From Legionellales bacterium RIFCSPHIGHO2_12_FULL_37_14 (GTDB lineage: Bacteria; Pseudomonadota; Gammaproteobacteria; Legionellales; Legionellaceae): DNA of 36,078 nucleotides. Where the stretch lies: the NCBI GenBank assembly GCA_001804735.1, contig MHBC01000009.1, positions 1 through 36,078 of the forward strand, given 5' to 3'. Below the pieces are notes generated by a model. That model was given only the letters and a program-made list of their open reading frames with translations. It made no database searches and was not told where the DNA came from. Position numbers and translations under genes: made by a program. Shown piece after piece: positions 16,188 to 24,908 of the stretch; within the stretch, counting starts at the first letter, position 1; every line of letters starts with the position of its first letter.

Positions 16188-16220
16188 TTGACAATGTATT
16201 ACAATATAACTACAATATAA
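16188..16220 (+). promoter_or_regulatory. Promoter and candidate operator of the toxin-antitoxin pair
   Basis: TTGACA (16188-16193) and TACAAT (16211-16216) are spaced by 17 bp, close to consensus. TACAATATAA occurs twice (16200-16209 and 16211-16220), a direct repeat of one helical turn that overlaps the -10. This fits autoregulation by the antitoxin-toxin complex, as known for RelB/DinJ systems. Confidence 0.6.
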
Positions 16221-16248
16221 TATATAAACAGAGTATGCGAGGTGATTT

Positions 16249-16515
16249 ATGTCTAAAGCGACAACGATTCAGGCAAGAATACAGCCCGAGTTAAAAGAGA
16301 TGGGGGATGCGATACTGAAAAAAATAGGTATTACCGCATCACAAGCGATTAATGCATTATATGCGCAAATTGTCATGCGCAAAGGTCTTCCATTTGAATT
16401 AAAAATCCCTAATGAAGCCACGCAGGCAGCTATGCGTGAGTTAGAGCAGGGTGGTGGTAAATCATTTTCATCATTTAAAGCGATGATTGATGATTTGGAT
16501 AATGATGATGCTTGA
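16249..16515 (+). CDS. RelB/DinJ family antitoxin
   Basis: This 88-aa antitoxin has an N-terminal ribbon-helix-helix region (TTIQARIQPELKEMGDAILKKIGITASQAINALYAQI), used for DNA binding and autoregulation. The C-terminal tail usually wraps the toxin. The stop overlaps the start of the toxin gene (ATG run at 16502-16510 inside the last codons), so the two are translationally coupled. GCGAGGTG is the ribosome site. The pair lies directly before a truncated cyclodipeptide synthase, so it is an insertion at a decayed locus. Confidence 0.9.
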   Translation: MSKATTIQARIQPELKEMGDAILKKIGITASQAINALYAQIVMRKGLPFELKIPNEATQAAMRELEQGGGKSFSSFKAMIDDLDNDDA

Positions 16516-16783
16516 GATCCGTCGTTCTACGCAGTTTAAAAAAGATCTTAAAAAGATAATTAAACAACGAAAAAATTTAGATTTGCTAGAAGATATTGTT
16601 CAAAAACTCCAACATTCTAAGCCGTTGGATCCTAAACATCGTGATCACGTCTTGGTTGGTAATTGGAATGATCATCGCGAATGCCATATCAATCCAGATT
16701 GGCTATTGATCTACAAAGTGGATGAAGCGTTACAACTTTTGCGATTGATGCGTACGGGCTCGCATTCCGATTTATTTCAATAA
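16508..16783 (+). CDS. YafQ-type mRNA interferase toxin
   Basis: The toxin is about 91 aa from MLEIRRSTQFKKDLKK; ATGs at 16502 and 16505 are equally possible. YafQ cleaves mRNA in the ribosome A site. The family's catalytic positions are all visible: DHVLVGNW, ECHINPDWLLIYK (His and Asp) and the terminal RTGSHSDLF (His, Phe). The toxin therefore looks active and is neutralised by the RelB/DinJ protein encoded just upstream with overlap. Confidence 0.9.
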   Translation: MLEIRRSTQFKKDLKKIIKQRKNLDLLEDIVQKLQHSKPLDPKHRDHVLVGNWNDHRECHINPDWLLIYKVDEALQLLRLMRTGSHSDLFQ

Positions 16784-16785
16784 AC

Positions 16786-17292
16786 ATCGGAAGAAATGTC
16801 GGAGCGGATGAATGCTATAATGAAGCGCTTCGGCTTGGTAAAGATTGGATCAATCGTAATGAAAAATATTACTCACAGTTGACTATTCCATATAAAGTGA
16901 TGCGTTGGGATGATTGGTTTTTTCATCCCGAATTTCAAATTTTTTATAATAAAGTTAGCGATCTTTACAAAAATAATTCATCTTACCGACATGCAATAGA
17001 ATTAAATATAAATGAATTTTTAACACGATTTTTTTTAAAAAATAAACTTGATAATAATCATTACTCTAATGCTCAAGAGTTATGTTTAGCATATCTTTTA
17101 GAGGAGTGTGCTGTTATGTGTTTATGGGTATATGGACAATATGATTTTGAACTATACCCTAGCGGAAGAAATCAAGCGATGCATGCCACTTATGAGAAAT
17201 TAATAAAAGCACAATATCCTCTTTTATTACGTTCAGTTACTATAAGATTTAAAAAATATAATAAGGTAGTTGCGCCAGAATTGAATAGCTAA
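16786..17292 (+). pseudogene. 5'-truncated cyclodipeptide synthase (CDPS)
   Basis: Directly after the toxin stop, an open frame without a start codon encodes IGRNVGADECYNEALRLG, WINRNEKYYSQ and VMRWDDWFFHPEF, and later AYLLEECAVMCLW with ELYPSGRNQAM. In cyclodipeptide synthases, which join two amino acids from aminoacyl-tRNAs, a Y-x3-E pair and an RW motif of this kind are conserved. The expected N-terminal part, including the catalytic serine of the G-x-S-x2-N motif (about 60 residues), is missing. The frame is open from 16726 but overlaps the toxin gene. A TTG at 16879 is the only early start, so a 137-aa product is possible but would be inactive. The call is from remembered family patterns and needs a profile check. 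Confidence 0.6.
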
Positions 17293-17505
17293 TTAGAAAT
17301 ACAAATACTAAGCTTCTATTTGGCTCTATTTAAATTTTTTTGGGTTACCCATTTTAGTGATGCAAGAGGATAACAGCCCACATAGATCCTAAATCTGCCA
17401 ATACGCAAAAAATTTGATTAAAAATATATAGAGTTCTATAATTAACGTTATATTATAAACTATTTGAATAAAAAATTATTTTATTATTAATTTAGAGGAA
17501 TACTC

Positions 17506-18549
17506 ATGAGCCTGTGCGGGAAAGATTTAATATGCACTCAAGATTGGCAAATGCATGAATTAATAACAATATTGAACACAGCAGTTCAAATGAAACTTAA
17601 CAGATACAGTCCAAAGTGGTTAGATATACTAAAAAACAAGAGTTTTTTAATGATGTTCTATAGCCCATCTATGCGTACTCATTTATCATTCACAACTGCA
17701 GTGACCGAACTTGGTGGACATGCTGAGTATTTAGATCCTAATAAAATGAGCAAAATGAAATCAGAGACAACTCCTGGTGAAACAATAGAGGATGCAGCAA
17801 AAGTTATTTCCAATTACATGTGTGGAATTGGTATAAGAATTATGGAAACAGCCTTATCAGCATATGGTAAAGGGCATGAAATGATTAGGGAGTATGCAAA
17901 TCATGCAACTATTCCAGTAATTAATATGGCTGACGATGTTTGCCATCCATGCCAGTCTTTGGCTGATGTTATGGGGTGGGCAGAATGGTTTTCTAAGGGG
18001 CTTGATAATATAAATTTTAGCTGCTTAAAGAAGAAAAAGCTGTTAGTTACCTGGGCTCATGGCGCAATGGCGCGCTCACTAAATAGCCCTCAAGGAAACC
18101 TTTTGCTCTCAAGTAGGATGGGCTTAGATATTACCATAGCTAGACCACAAGGATATGACTTCGATGCTCTTATGATAGAGAAGATAAAAAATAACTGTAA
18201 TGAGAGTGGTGGGAGTTTAAATATTATCGATGATCCTATAGCAGGGTATGAAGGAGCTGATATAGTTTATTCTAGAAATTGGGTGTCTCAACATGCATAT
18301 AGGGATGGTGTTTTTAATAAAGAAAAAGAAATAACCCAAGCTTTGCAATATCCATCTTGGATAACAACTCTTGAAAAAATGCAACTAACAAACAACGCTA
18401 TATTTACACATCCAATGCCCATTGATAGAGGAAGTGAAGTTGCAGATAGCGTTGCAAATTCTAAAAATTCAGTAATTTATAATGTAGCAGCAAACCGGTT
18501 GCATGTACAAAAATCCATTCTTGCCCATACTATAGGTATACTTGAATGA
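17506..18549 (+). CDS. Carbamoyltransferase-fold protein, YgeW/knotted or AOTCase-like
   Basis: This 347-aa protein belongs to the aspartate/ornithine carbamoyltransferase superfamily. The carbamoyl-phosphate loop is SPSMRTHLSF (S55-x-R57-T58), followed by HPCQSLADVM (H147-Q150). The second-substrate loop reads HPMPIDRGSE (302-311) instead of the HCLP of ornithine transcarbamylase. DSVANSKNSVIYNVAANRLHVQK is close to YgeW-type and acetyl/succinyl-ornithine enzymes. The substrate is therefore probably not plain ornithine. GAGG precedes the ATG. It lies between a decayed CDPS and a hybrid kinase that follows 9 bp after its stop. No other arginine genes are nearby, so a biosynthetic role in arginine is unsupported. 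Confidence 0.75.
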   Translation: MSLCGKDLICTQDWQMHELITILNTAVQMKLNRYSPKWLDILKNKSFLMMFYSPSMRTHLSFTTAVTELGGHAEYLDPNKMSKMKSETTPGETIEDAAKVISNYMCGIGIRIMETALSAYGKGHEMIREYANHATIPVINMADDVCHPCQSLADVMGWAEWFSKGLDNINFSCLKKKKLLVTWAHGAMARSLNSPQGNLLLSSRMGLDITIARPQGYDFDALMIEKIKNNCNESGGSLNIIDDPIAGYEGADIVYSRNWVSQHAYRDGVFNKEKEITQALQYPSWITTLEKMQLTNNAIFTHPMPIDRGSEVADSVANSKNSVIYNVAANRLHVQKSILAHTIGILE

Positions 18550-18558
18550 GCAAAACTC

Positions 18559-20244
18559 ATGAAAACCATTGATCAACTAAATAAAAAAATACTGCAACTT
18601 GAAAAAATAATACAAGATCAAAAGAAAATAATATCAACAAATTATCCTTTACAAGCTATTAATTCCCTTCTCGATGCTATTGCTGGTATACATTGGTCTA
18701 AAGATAAAAATGGAAAATATTTAAGCTGTAATGACTTAATGGTTAAGAGCCTTGGTCTTAATAGTAAAAGCGATATCATTGGTAAAACTGATTACGAGCT
18801 TCCATGGGCAGATCAGGCAGATTCGTTAGTGCAAAACGACAAAAAAGTTATGCATGATTTAAAAATTCAAAAAGGTAAAGAAGAGCTTGTTCGAACTTCT
18901 GATGGAATAATTCATACGTTTATGGTTACAAAATGCCCAATTAAAAATTATGATGGGGAGGTAATTGGGACTGTCGGTTGCTCTGTAGATATTACTCACA
19001 TTAAAGAGCTTGAAAAAGAACTTCGAATTGCTAAAGAAAAAGCGGAATCAGCAAGTCAAGCTAAATCCGAGTTCATCGCCAACATGAGCCACGATATTCG
19101 AACTCCGTTAACCGGCATAATAGGCCTATCACGCATCTTGGAAGAAGAGGCAACTACTCTTGAGGAGAAACAACATGCGCGTTGGGTGCAAGAGAGTGGG
19201 GAGCGTTTGTTGAGTTTGTTGAATGGAGTTTTAGATATTGTTGCTAATGATAGGGCGAATGAAAATGATGTGCGGCTTGAAACTTTTGATTTATATCAAG
19301 TTGTCCAAAATGTTTTGGAGCTTGAAAGGGCGGCTGTTAAGGCGCGGCAACTTGATATTAAGACTCATTTTGAAGGTAAAGTTCCGCATTATGTGATTAG
19401 CGATAAAATGAAATTGCATCGCATTATTCTTAATTTAGTTGGTAATGCTATTAAATTTACCAAAAAAGGGCATATTTCTATTGGGGTGAAGTTAATCTCT
19501 GTGGAAAAAAATATTGCATATATTGAGTTTCAAATTGAGGATACTGGGATTGGTATTCCTGATGAGTTACAGGCTAAAGTCTTTGAGAGGTTTTTTAAAG
19601 TTAGTTCTTCTTACAAGGGGATCTATACTGGTAATGGCATAGGCTTAAATATTGCGAAAAAATTTGTTGAACTACTTGGGGGCAATATTGCTTTAAAAAG
19701 TAAAGTTAACGTTGGTACTACTTTTAGCTTTGTTTTGCCTCTGCAAATTGGGGATAAAAAAGATTGCGTTGGTGAACGTAAGGAGTTAAGTAAATCTTTA
19801 ATTAAAGCAAAACAGCAAAGAGGTATTAAAACTAAAGAAAAGTCTAAGCGGCAAGTTCATGCTAAAAAAACCTGCAATATACTTATTGTTGAAGATAATA
19901 TGTTGGCACGTATGGTATTGAAGGACTTAGTTGTAAGCTTTAAAGCTGAGGTAAGTGAAGCCGAAAATGCTGAAGAGGCTTTAGAGATTTTAGCGGCCAA
20001 GGCTTTTGATCTTGTTATTACCGATATTGGACTGCCAGGAAAATCAGGCTTTGAATTTGCCTGTCTCGTACGGCTTTGGGAAAAAGAACATAATCGCCCC
20101 CCAATTCCGATTATCGGCTTAACAGGTCACGCAAGAGAAGATATTCTCCAACAGTGTTTAGATGCAGGAATGAACCAAGTCTATAGTAAACCCATGGATG
20201 CTATGACAATGCAGCAAATAATTTCTGAGTATATATATTCGTGA
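18559..20244 (+). CDS. Hybrid sensor kinase: coiled coil, PAS, histidine kinase, receiver
   Basis: This 561-aa cytosolic protein has an N-terminal coiled coil (about 1-30), a PAS domain (about 35-150; [16 protein letters not shown]), HisKA with the H-box [10 protein letters not shown] (H178), and HATPase_c with the N-box [13 protein letters not shown] and G-boxes DTGIGIP and [13 protein letters not shown]-terminal receiver has VEDN, the phospho-acceptor D489 (VITDIGLPG) and K544 (YSKPMD). There are no membrane segments, so the signal is intracellular. No DNA-binding output domain is attached, and phosphotransfer to a separate partner is expected. It starts 9 bp after the carbamoyltransferase gene and is probably co-transcribed. 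Confidence 0.92.
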   Translation: MKTIDQLNKKILQLEKIIQDQKKIISTNYPLQAINSLLDAIAGIHWSKDKNGKYLSCNDLMVKSLGLNSKSDIIGKTDYELPWADQADSLVQNDKKVMHDLKIQKGKEELVRTSDGIIHTFMVTKCPIKNYDGEVIGTVGCSVDITHIKELEKELRIAKEKAESASQAKSEFIANMSHDIRTPLTGIIGLSRILEEEATTLEEKQHARWVQESGERLLSLLNGVLDIVANDRANENDVRLETFDLYQVVQNVLELERAAVKARQLDIKTHFEGKVPHYVISDKMKLHRIILNLVGNAIKFTKKGHISIGVKLISVEKNIAYIEFQIEDTGIGIPDELQAKVFERFFKVSSSYKGIYTGNGIGLNIAKKFVELLGGNIALKSKVNVGTTFSFVLPLQIGDKKDCVGERKELSKSLIKAKQQRGIKTKEKSKRQVHAKKTCNILIVEDNMLARMVLKDLVVSFKAEVSEAENAEEALEILAAKAFDLVITDIGLPGKSGFEFACLVRLWEKEHNRPPIPIIGLTGHAREDILQQCLDAGMNQVYSKPMDAMTMQQIISEYIYS

Positions 20245-20321
20245 TTCAAGAATTCTGGTTTTCTATATTTGAAGTTGAATTGATAATAATATAGACCATG
20301 TGAATGCGCGCACTGTCAGTT

Positions 20322-20358
20322 GTAGGGTGGGCATAGGAGCGGTAGCGACGTGCCCACC
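20322..20358 (+). repeat. REP element, left flank of RAYT gene
   Basis: The 37-bp element starts GTAGGGTGGGCA and ends TGCCCACC; the arms GGTGGGCA and TGCCCACC pair. It is 35/37 identical to the inverted copy at 20922-20958. The GTAG head is the REP hallmark. Confidence 0.88.
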
Positions 20359-20392
20359 AGAACTCAAATCAACCATGGTCAAGGTTTAAATC

Positions 20393-20914
20393 ATGAGCGA
20401 ATATCATCGTTTATTTGTAAAAGGCGGCACGTATTTTTTTACAGTGGTAACCCATGATCGTCAGCCATTGTTATGCAATGAGGCTGCATTAATGCGTTTG
20501 AAAGCTGCTTTTCGATACGTTAGGGATAAACATCCATATCGCATGGAAGGATTGGTTATTTTGCCAGATCATCTTCATTGTATTTGGCGACTTCCAGAAG
20601 ATGATGGTAATTTCTCAATTCGTTGGAATCTGCTGAAAAGATATTTTTCTATTGGCATGAGTAGCTCGGTAAATAAACGGCGTGAGAAGACTATATGGCA
20701 GAGGCGATTTTGGGAGCATCTAATTCGTGATGAAAGTGATTTACATCGATGCCTTGATTATATACATTACAATCCAGTGAAGCATGGCTACGTTACCAGT
20801 CCATGCGATTGGGCTAGCAGTACATTTAAACAGCACGTTAAACAAGGGCATTACGACATCAACTGGGGATGTGATGGTGAAGAAGTTGTGATAAAAAACG
20901 GATTAAATGAATAA
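20393..20914 (+). CDS. REP-associated tyrosine transposase (RAYT, TnpA_REP)
   Basis: This 173-aa Y1/HUH-type enzyme nicks and joins REP sequences through a tyrosine. The HUH motif is in LPDHLHCIWRLP and the catalytic tyrosine is probably in DYIHYNPVKHGYV, both diagnostic. The start GGTYFFTVVTHDRQPLL is typical. Its gene is framed by two inverted REPs with GTAG heads (20322 and 20958), the usual self-owned substrate arrangement. Length and motifs appear intact. RAYTs are usually single-copy and domesticated. The GTAG-headed palindrome at 15531 may be another substrate. Confidence 0.93.
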   Translation: MSEYHRLFVKGGTYFFTVVTHDRQPLLCNEAALMRLKAAFRYVRDKHPYRMEGLVILPDHLHCIWRLPEDDGNFSIRWNLLKRYFSIGMSSSVNKRREKTIWQRRFWEHLIRDESDLHRCLDYIHYNPVKHGYVTSPCDWASSTFKQHVKQGHYDINWGCDGEEVVIKNGLNE

Positions 20915-20921
20915 ATATATT

Positions 20922-20958
20922 GGTGGGCACGTCGCTAGCGCTCCTTTGCCCACCCTAC
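20922..20958 (-). repeat. REP element, right flank of RAYT gene
   Basis: On the minus strand the element reads GTAGGGTGGGCA ... TGCCCACC, 37 bp. It differs from the left copy at two positions, and the two copies are in opposite orientation. Confidence 0.88.
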
Positions 20959-21118
20959 GCCATTAATGATTTTATTTTATCATGAGCGTACATGGGTTCA
21001 CCTAGAATTCCTGACGTGATTATCCTTTACTTGTTCCAAGTGAATTATGCATTTAGAATGGTGACAACACATACCTTTTCATTGGGTACGCTATATAGTA
21101 CAGGGTAGAGATGTATAA

Positions 21119-21604
21119 ATGAATAATACCGCAATTTTTCCAGGATCATTCGATCCTATTACTAATGGCCATATTAATTTAATTAAGCGGGCTTGTAATC
21201 TATATACAAACGTTATCGTAGGGGTTGCTAAAGATACTAGCTTAAAAAAAACTTTTTTTTCTTATGAAGAACGCCTTAAGTTTGTAGCTGAAAGTCTTAA
21301 GAATTTTTCTGGGGTGACTGTCAAAGGATTCAGTGGCTTGTTAGTTGATTTTTATCAAGCAGAAGGTGCGTGTTCTATTATCAGAGGTTTAAGAAGCACT
21401 ACAGATTTTGGCTACGAAAAACAGCTTTTTAACGTAAATAAGCTTTTGTTACCAGGAGTAGAAATGATATTTTTAATGGCCACTAAAGAAGAAGTTTATA
21501 TTTCAGCGTCCATGGTAAGAGAGCTAGCTTTACTTGGTAAGGATATATCAGCCTTTGTACCTGGTGCGGTAGTTAGAGCTTTTAAATTAACCTACGGTAA
21601 GTAG
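21119..21604 (+). CDS. coaD: Phosphopantetheine adenylyltransferase
   Basis: CoaD transfers AMP to 4'-phosphopantetheine, the fourth step of CoA synthesis. The 161 aa match the family. The nucleotidyltransferase motif PGSFDPITNGH (8-18), IIRGLRSTTDFGYE and the C-terminal ISASMVRELA are present. AGGGTAGAG precedes the ATG. Its last 18 bases overlap the end of the convergent plsC gene. No partner CoA gene is nearby. Confidence 0.97.
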   Translation: MNNTAIFPGSFDPITNGHINLIKRACNLYTNVIVGVAKDTSLKKTFFSYEERLKFVAESLKNFSGVTVKGFSGLLVDFYQAEGACSIIRGLRSTTDFGYEKQLFNVNKLLLPGVEMIFLMATKEEVYISASMVRELALLGKDISAFVPGAVVRAFKLTYGK

Positions 21605-22321
21605 CTTAAGCATGCTTTCACTTACCTCATTTACGAGCTTATCTTTTTCTTCTAAGGTGTATTTCGTGGCGCTTATTGGTTTACCAATATGAATTTCTGC
21701 GCGTTGATTAAGGTTAAGTTTTAAAGATTTAGCAGCTAAGATAGAGTTTGCTCCTTTTATCCCGATAGGAATAATTGTTGCGCCTGCTTCAATTGCGGTA
21801 ATAAAGGCGCCTTTTTTAAAAGTACCGAGCTCTCCTGTTTTGGAGCGCGTGCCCTCAGGTGCAATCCACACAACAATCCCGCTTTGCATTAAGCTTTTAA
21901 CTCTTTGTAAATTTTGAATGGCGGTTTGTTTATTGTGGCGATCTACAATAGGAAACTCTGCAACTTGCATAGCGCGGCCAAAAAAAGGGATTTTGGCGAG
22001 CTCTTTTTTAGCGAGCATGCGAATTGAACTATGGGGAAAAGCTGCAAAACTTAAGGGGATATCAAAGTGGCTGGTATGGTTACAAACTATCATAGTAGGC
22101 TGGTTTTTCTTTGGAGTAACTTTGTGAGGGTTAAAAACTTTATAGTCAAGCTTAATAAGCTTAAGGACCTTAATAGTCCAATCATGTAAGCTTTTATCAA
22201 CCCAGGGACGCTTAACTTGATTAAATAACGCAAAGAACACCGCTCTAATAGCAAGGGATGCGGTAGCGGCAAGGACTAAGAGGATAATAAAGCAAGTTTT
22301 TATGGGATTAGTTTGCGTCAT
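21587..22321 (-). CDS. plsC: 1-acyl-sn-glycerol-3-phosphate acyltransferase
   Basis: PlsC adds the second fatty acid to lysophosphatidic acid at the inner membrane. The 244-aa protein has an N-terminal membrane segment (CFIILLVLAATASLAI). The HX4D motif (NHTSHFD) and the EGTR motif (PEGTRSK) are the catalytic and substrate-binding blocks of the PlsC family. The start overlaps by 14 bp the end of a small membrane-protein gene, so both are read together. Convergent overlap with coaD is at the 3' end. Confidence 0.9.
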   Translation of the reverse strand: MTQTNPIKTCFIILLVLAATASLAIRAVFFALFNQVKRPWVDKSLHDWTIKVLKLIKLDYKVFNPHKVTPKKNQPTMIVCNHTSHFDIPLSFAAFPHSSIRMLAKKELAKIPFFGRAMQVAEFPIVDRHNKQTAIQNLQRVKSLMQSGIVVWIAPEGTRSKTGELGTFKKGAFITAIEAGATIIPIGIKGANSILAAKSLKLNLNQRAEIHIGKPISATKYTLEEKDKLVNEVSESMLKLLTVG

Positions 22322-22541
22322 GTTCTATAACCCGTCCTCGAGTGTAAGATGTTTTTTTGGGTTTTGTTAAATAGAGCTTAATTATGGTTATTGCCCATAA
22401 GGCAGCGCCTATTACTAGGCCCCAAAATAATATATAAGATAAGACAATAAAAACACAAAATAAGACCCCTATTGCTATTGCATAAACAAGATAAGGATAT
22501 AAAGTTTCCATAGTTCGGGAAAAAAAATCTGAGTTTTGCAT
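22308..22541 (-). CDS. Small membrane protein upstream of plsC
   Basis: This 77-aa protein, from the ATG at 22541 (MQNSDFFSRT...), is dominated by one long or two close membrane segments (LVYAIAIGVLFCVFIVLSYILFWGLVIGAALWAIT) and ends with a short basic tail. It matches no family I know. A TTG 15 bases upstream would give 82 aa. Its 3' end overlaps plsC by 14 bp, so a link with lipid synthesis or membrane biogenesis is plausible by context only. Confidence 0.6.
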   Translation of the reverse strand: MQNSDFFSRTMETLYPYLVYAIAIGVLFCVFIVLSYILFWGLVIGAALWAITIIKLYLTKPKKTSYTRGRVIEHDAN

Positions 22542-22611
22542 AATAAATCCAAGCAATTATGGTCAAAATATGATATCATACTGCATTGCATTTGTAACGT
22601 AGGGAGAGACT

Positions 22612-23781
22612 ATGTTTGGTGTGCTAAATTTTTCAGTTTTATCTTACATATTAGTGGCGTTTTTATTTACTCAGTTCACTATTGCCGCAGTGACACTTTA
22701 TTTGCATCGCTGTCAGGCCCATCGTGCTATAGATTTACACCCTGTCGTTAGCCATGTTTTTCGCCTTTGGCTTTGGTTGACTACTGGTATGTTAACAAGT
22801 GAGTGGGTTGCAGTGCATCGTAAGCACCATGCAAATACTGACATTGAAGGTGATCCACATAGTCCTAAGGTTTATGGCATTCGTAAAGTATTTTTTGAAG
22901 GAGCTGAGCTTTATCGTTCTGCTTCAAGAGATAAATTAATGGTCAAAAAATATTCTCATGGGACTCCGGAAGACTGGGTTGAGAAAAATGTTTATGAGCG
23001 TTTTCCACGCTTGGGCGTTGCGTTGATGTTATTTGCTGATGTATTTTTATTTGGACTTCCTGGGATTAGTATTTGGGGCGTACAAATGTTATGGATCCCA
23101 GTCCATGCCGCTGGGGTAATAAATGGCATAGGGCACCATTGGGGCTATAGAAACTTTGAAACCCCTGATGTCTCAAGAAACATTATTCCATTCGCCTTTT
23201 GGATAGGTGGAGAGGAGCTCCATAACAACCACCATGCATTTGCTTCTTCCGCTAAGTTTTCTATAAACTGGTGGGAGTTTGATATAGGGTGGCTGTACAT
23301 TCGTTTTCTTAGTTTTTTAGGTTTAGCAAAAGTTAATAAATTACCGCCAAAACTAGCCTATGACGCTAATAAATCTTATATCGATATAGATACAGTAAAA
23401 GCTGTAGTAAATAATCGTTTTGGTGTTATGGCTGATTATTATAAAAAAGTTATTTGCCCAGCCATACGTTCTGAGCAATCTTCCCATTCAGAAGGTGAGG
23501 TATTAGCTATGTTGCGAACAGCCCGTAGCTTGATGCATAGATCGGATAAGGCTATGACAACATCAGGAGCGCAAAAGTTACAGATTATTTTAAACAAATT
23601 TGAGCGCTTAAAAATTGTTTATCAATTTAGTAAAAACTTACAAAATATTTGGCTTGTTACGGCTAAATCACAAAAAGAAATTGTCGAAGCTTTGCAGCAA
23701 TGGTGTAAACAAGCTGAAACCTCAGGTCTTGAAGCTTTAGAGCAGTTTTCGTTGCACATGAAGCAGTATGTCTTGCGCTAA
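22612..23781 (+). CDS. Acyl-CoA/acyl-lipid delta-9-type fatty-acid desaturase
   Basis: This 389-aa membrane di-iron desaturase introduces double bonds in fatty acids. The three histidine boxes are visible: HRCQAH, HRKHH and HNNHH, spaced with membrane segments between them. The C-terminal ~100 residues (after about 290) are extra and helical (SDKAMTTSGAQKLQIIL...). AGGGAGAG precedes the ATG. Its 3' end overlaps by 14 bp the next gene, an HGSNAT-like protein. The neighbouring divergent plsC makes this a small membrane-lipid cluster. Confidence 0.92.
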   Translation: MFGVLNFSVLSYILVAFLFTQFTIAAVTLYLHRCQAHRAIDLHPVVSHVFRLWLWLTTGMLTSEWVAVHRKHHANTDIEGDPHSPKVYGIRKVFFEGAELYRSASRDKLMVKKYSHGTPEDWVEKNVYERFPRLGVALMLFADVFLFGLPGISIWGVQMLWIPVHAAGVINGIGHHWGYRNFETPDVSRNIIPFAFWIGGEELHNNHHAFASSAKFSINWWEFDIGWLYIRFLSFLGLAKVNKLPPKLAYDANKSYIDIDTVKAVVNNRFGVMADYYKKVICPAIRSEQSSHSEGEVLAMLRTARSLMHRSDKAMTTSGAQKLQIILNKFERLKIVYQFSKNLQNIWLVTAKSQKEIVEALQQWCKQAETSGLEALEQFSLHMKQYVLR

Positions 23782-24841
23782 GGAACGTATATTATCGCTT
23801 GATGTTTTTCGTGGGCTTACAATTGCCCTCATGATTTTAGTTAATTACCCAGGGAACTCTAACCCTTATCCAATACTAGCCCATGCTCCTTGGCATGGGT
23901 GCACTTTAGCTGATTTAGTATTTCCGTTTTTTTTGTTTATTATTGGTGTTTCTTGTGTAGTTGCGTTGCGTACTAAAGCAAGGCAAAACGTATTACCTAA
24001 AATTTTAAAGCGTACTTTAATTTTGCTGTTGTTGGGCCTATTTTTAAATGCTTTTTCTAATCACTTTAGCTTTACCGCAATTAGATATTTTGGCATTTTG
24101 CAAAGAATAGCTATATGTTATTTATTAGCAGCTATTACTTGCTTATATCTCAGTGTAAGAGCGCAAGTTTGGGTTTTTGTTTTACTAGTGGGTAGTTATT
24201 GGCTGCTATTATCTTTATATCCTTATACTTTAGAGGCTAACTTAGTAGGTATAGTCGATAGACACTTTTTTGCTCCGCAGCATCTTTACATGAGATTTTT
24301 TGATCCAGAAGGCTTATTAAGTACTTTACCTGCATTTGCCACAACGCTTATGGGTAACTTAACTGGTTATTTCCTCCAATCTTCATATTCCAAAACCGTT
24401 AAGTCTTACTTTATTTTAATCGCAGGTGGATTAAGTACTTTTTTGGGGTATATATGGTCTATTTGGCTGCCGCTTAATAAGGCTTTGTGGACGAGCAGCT
24501 ATGTGCTTTTTACCGGTGGAATATCTTTAATGCTATTTGCTACATGTTATTTTGTTATTGAGGTTAAACAATATAAAGCTTGGGCGCGTCCATTAGAGAT
24601 CTTTGGGGTTAACGCAATATTAGTTTATGTTCTACATGTAATGGCTTTCAAGCTTCAAATTACCACCATTATCCATAACAAAGATGGTTCAATAGAAAAT
24701 TTACGCGACTTCATTACGCACTACTTATTCGGTTTTGTAAATGAGCCTAATGCTGCATTTTTATACGCTTTTTCGGGCGTACTTTTTTGGTTAGGAATAA
24801 TGAGTATTTTGCATCGCAAGCACATCATGATAAAAATATAG
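23768..24841 (+). CDS. HGSNAT-like membrane acyltransferase (DUF1624/NagX type)
   Basis: This 357-aa inner-membrane protein has about 10 membrane segments. The start ERILSLDVFRGLTIALMILVNYPG and the following LADLVFPFFLFIIGVS are the signature of the heparan-alpha-glucosaminide N-acetyltransferase-like family (DUF5009/DUF1624). These transfer acetyl groups across the membrane, often to amino sugars. The conserved histidine region in HAPWHGC is present. It overlaps the desaturase gene by 14 bp, indicating translational coupling. The substrate is unknown. Confidence 0.85.
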   Translation: MSCAKERILSLDVFRGLTIALMILVNYPGNSNPYPILAHAPWHGCTLADLVFPFFLFIIGVSCVVALRTKARQNVLPKILKRTLILLLLGLFLNAFSNHFSFTAIRYFGILQRIAICYLLAAITCLYLSVRAQVWVFVLLVGSYWLLLSLYPYTLEANLVGIVDRHFFAPQHLYMRFFDPEGLLSTLPAFATTLMGNLTGYFLQSSYSKTVKSYFILIAGGLSTFLGYIWSIWLPLNKALWTSSYVLFTGGISLMLFATCYFVIEVKQYKAWARPLEIFGVNAILVYVLHVMAFKLQITTIIHNKDGSIENLRDFITHYLFGFVNEPNAAFLYAFSGVLFWLGIMSILHRKHIMIKI

Positions 24842-24908
24842 ACATACAAGGCAAATAAGGTTAAAATTTGGCAAAGTTTAAGATCTTTCAGTGATATTAG
24901 AGGTTAAT

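Noticed and set aside
16879-17292. A normal 137-aa gene starting at TTG
   Set aside because: Conserved-looking coding sequence continues upstream without a start, so a truncated gene is the better reading.
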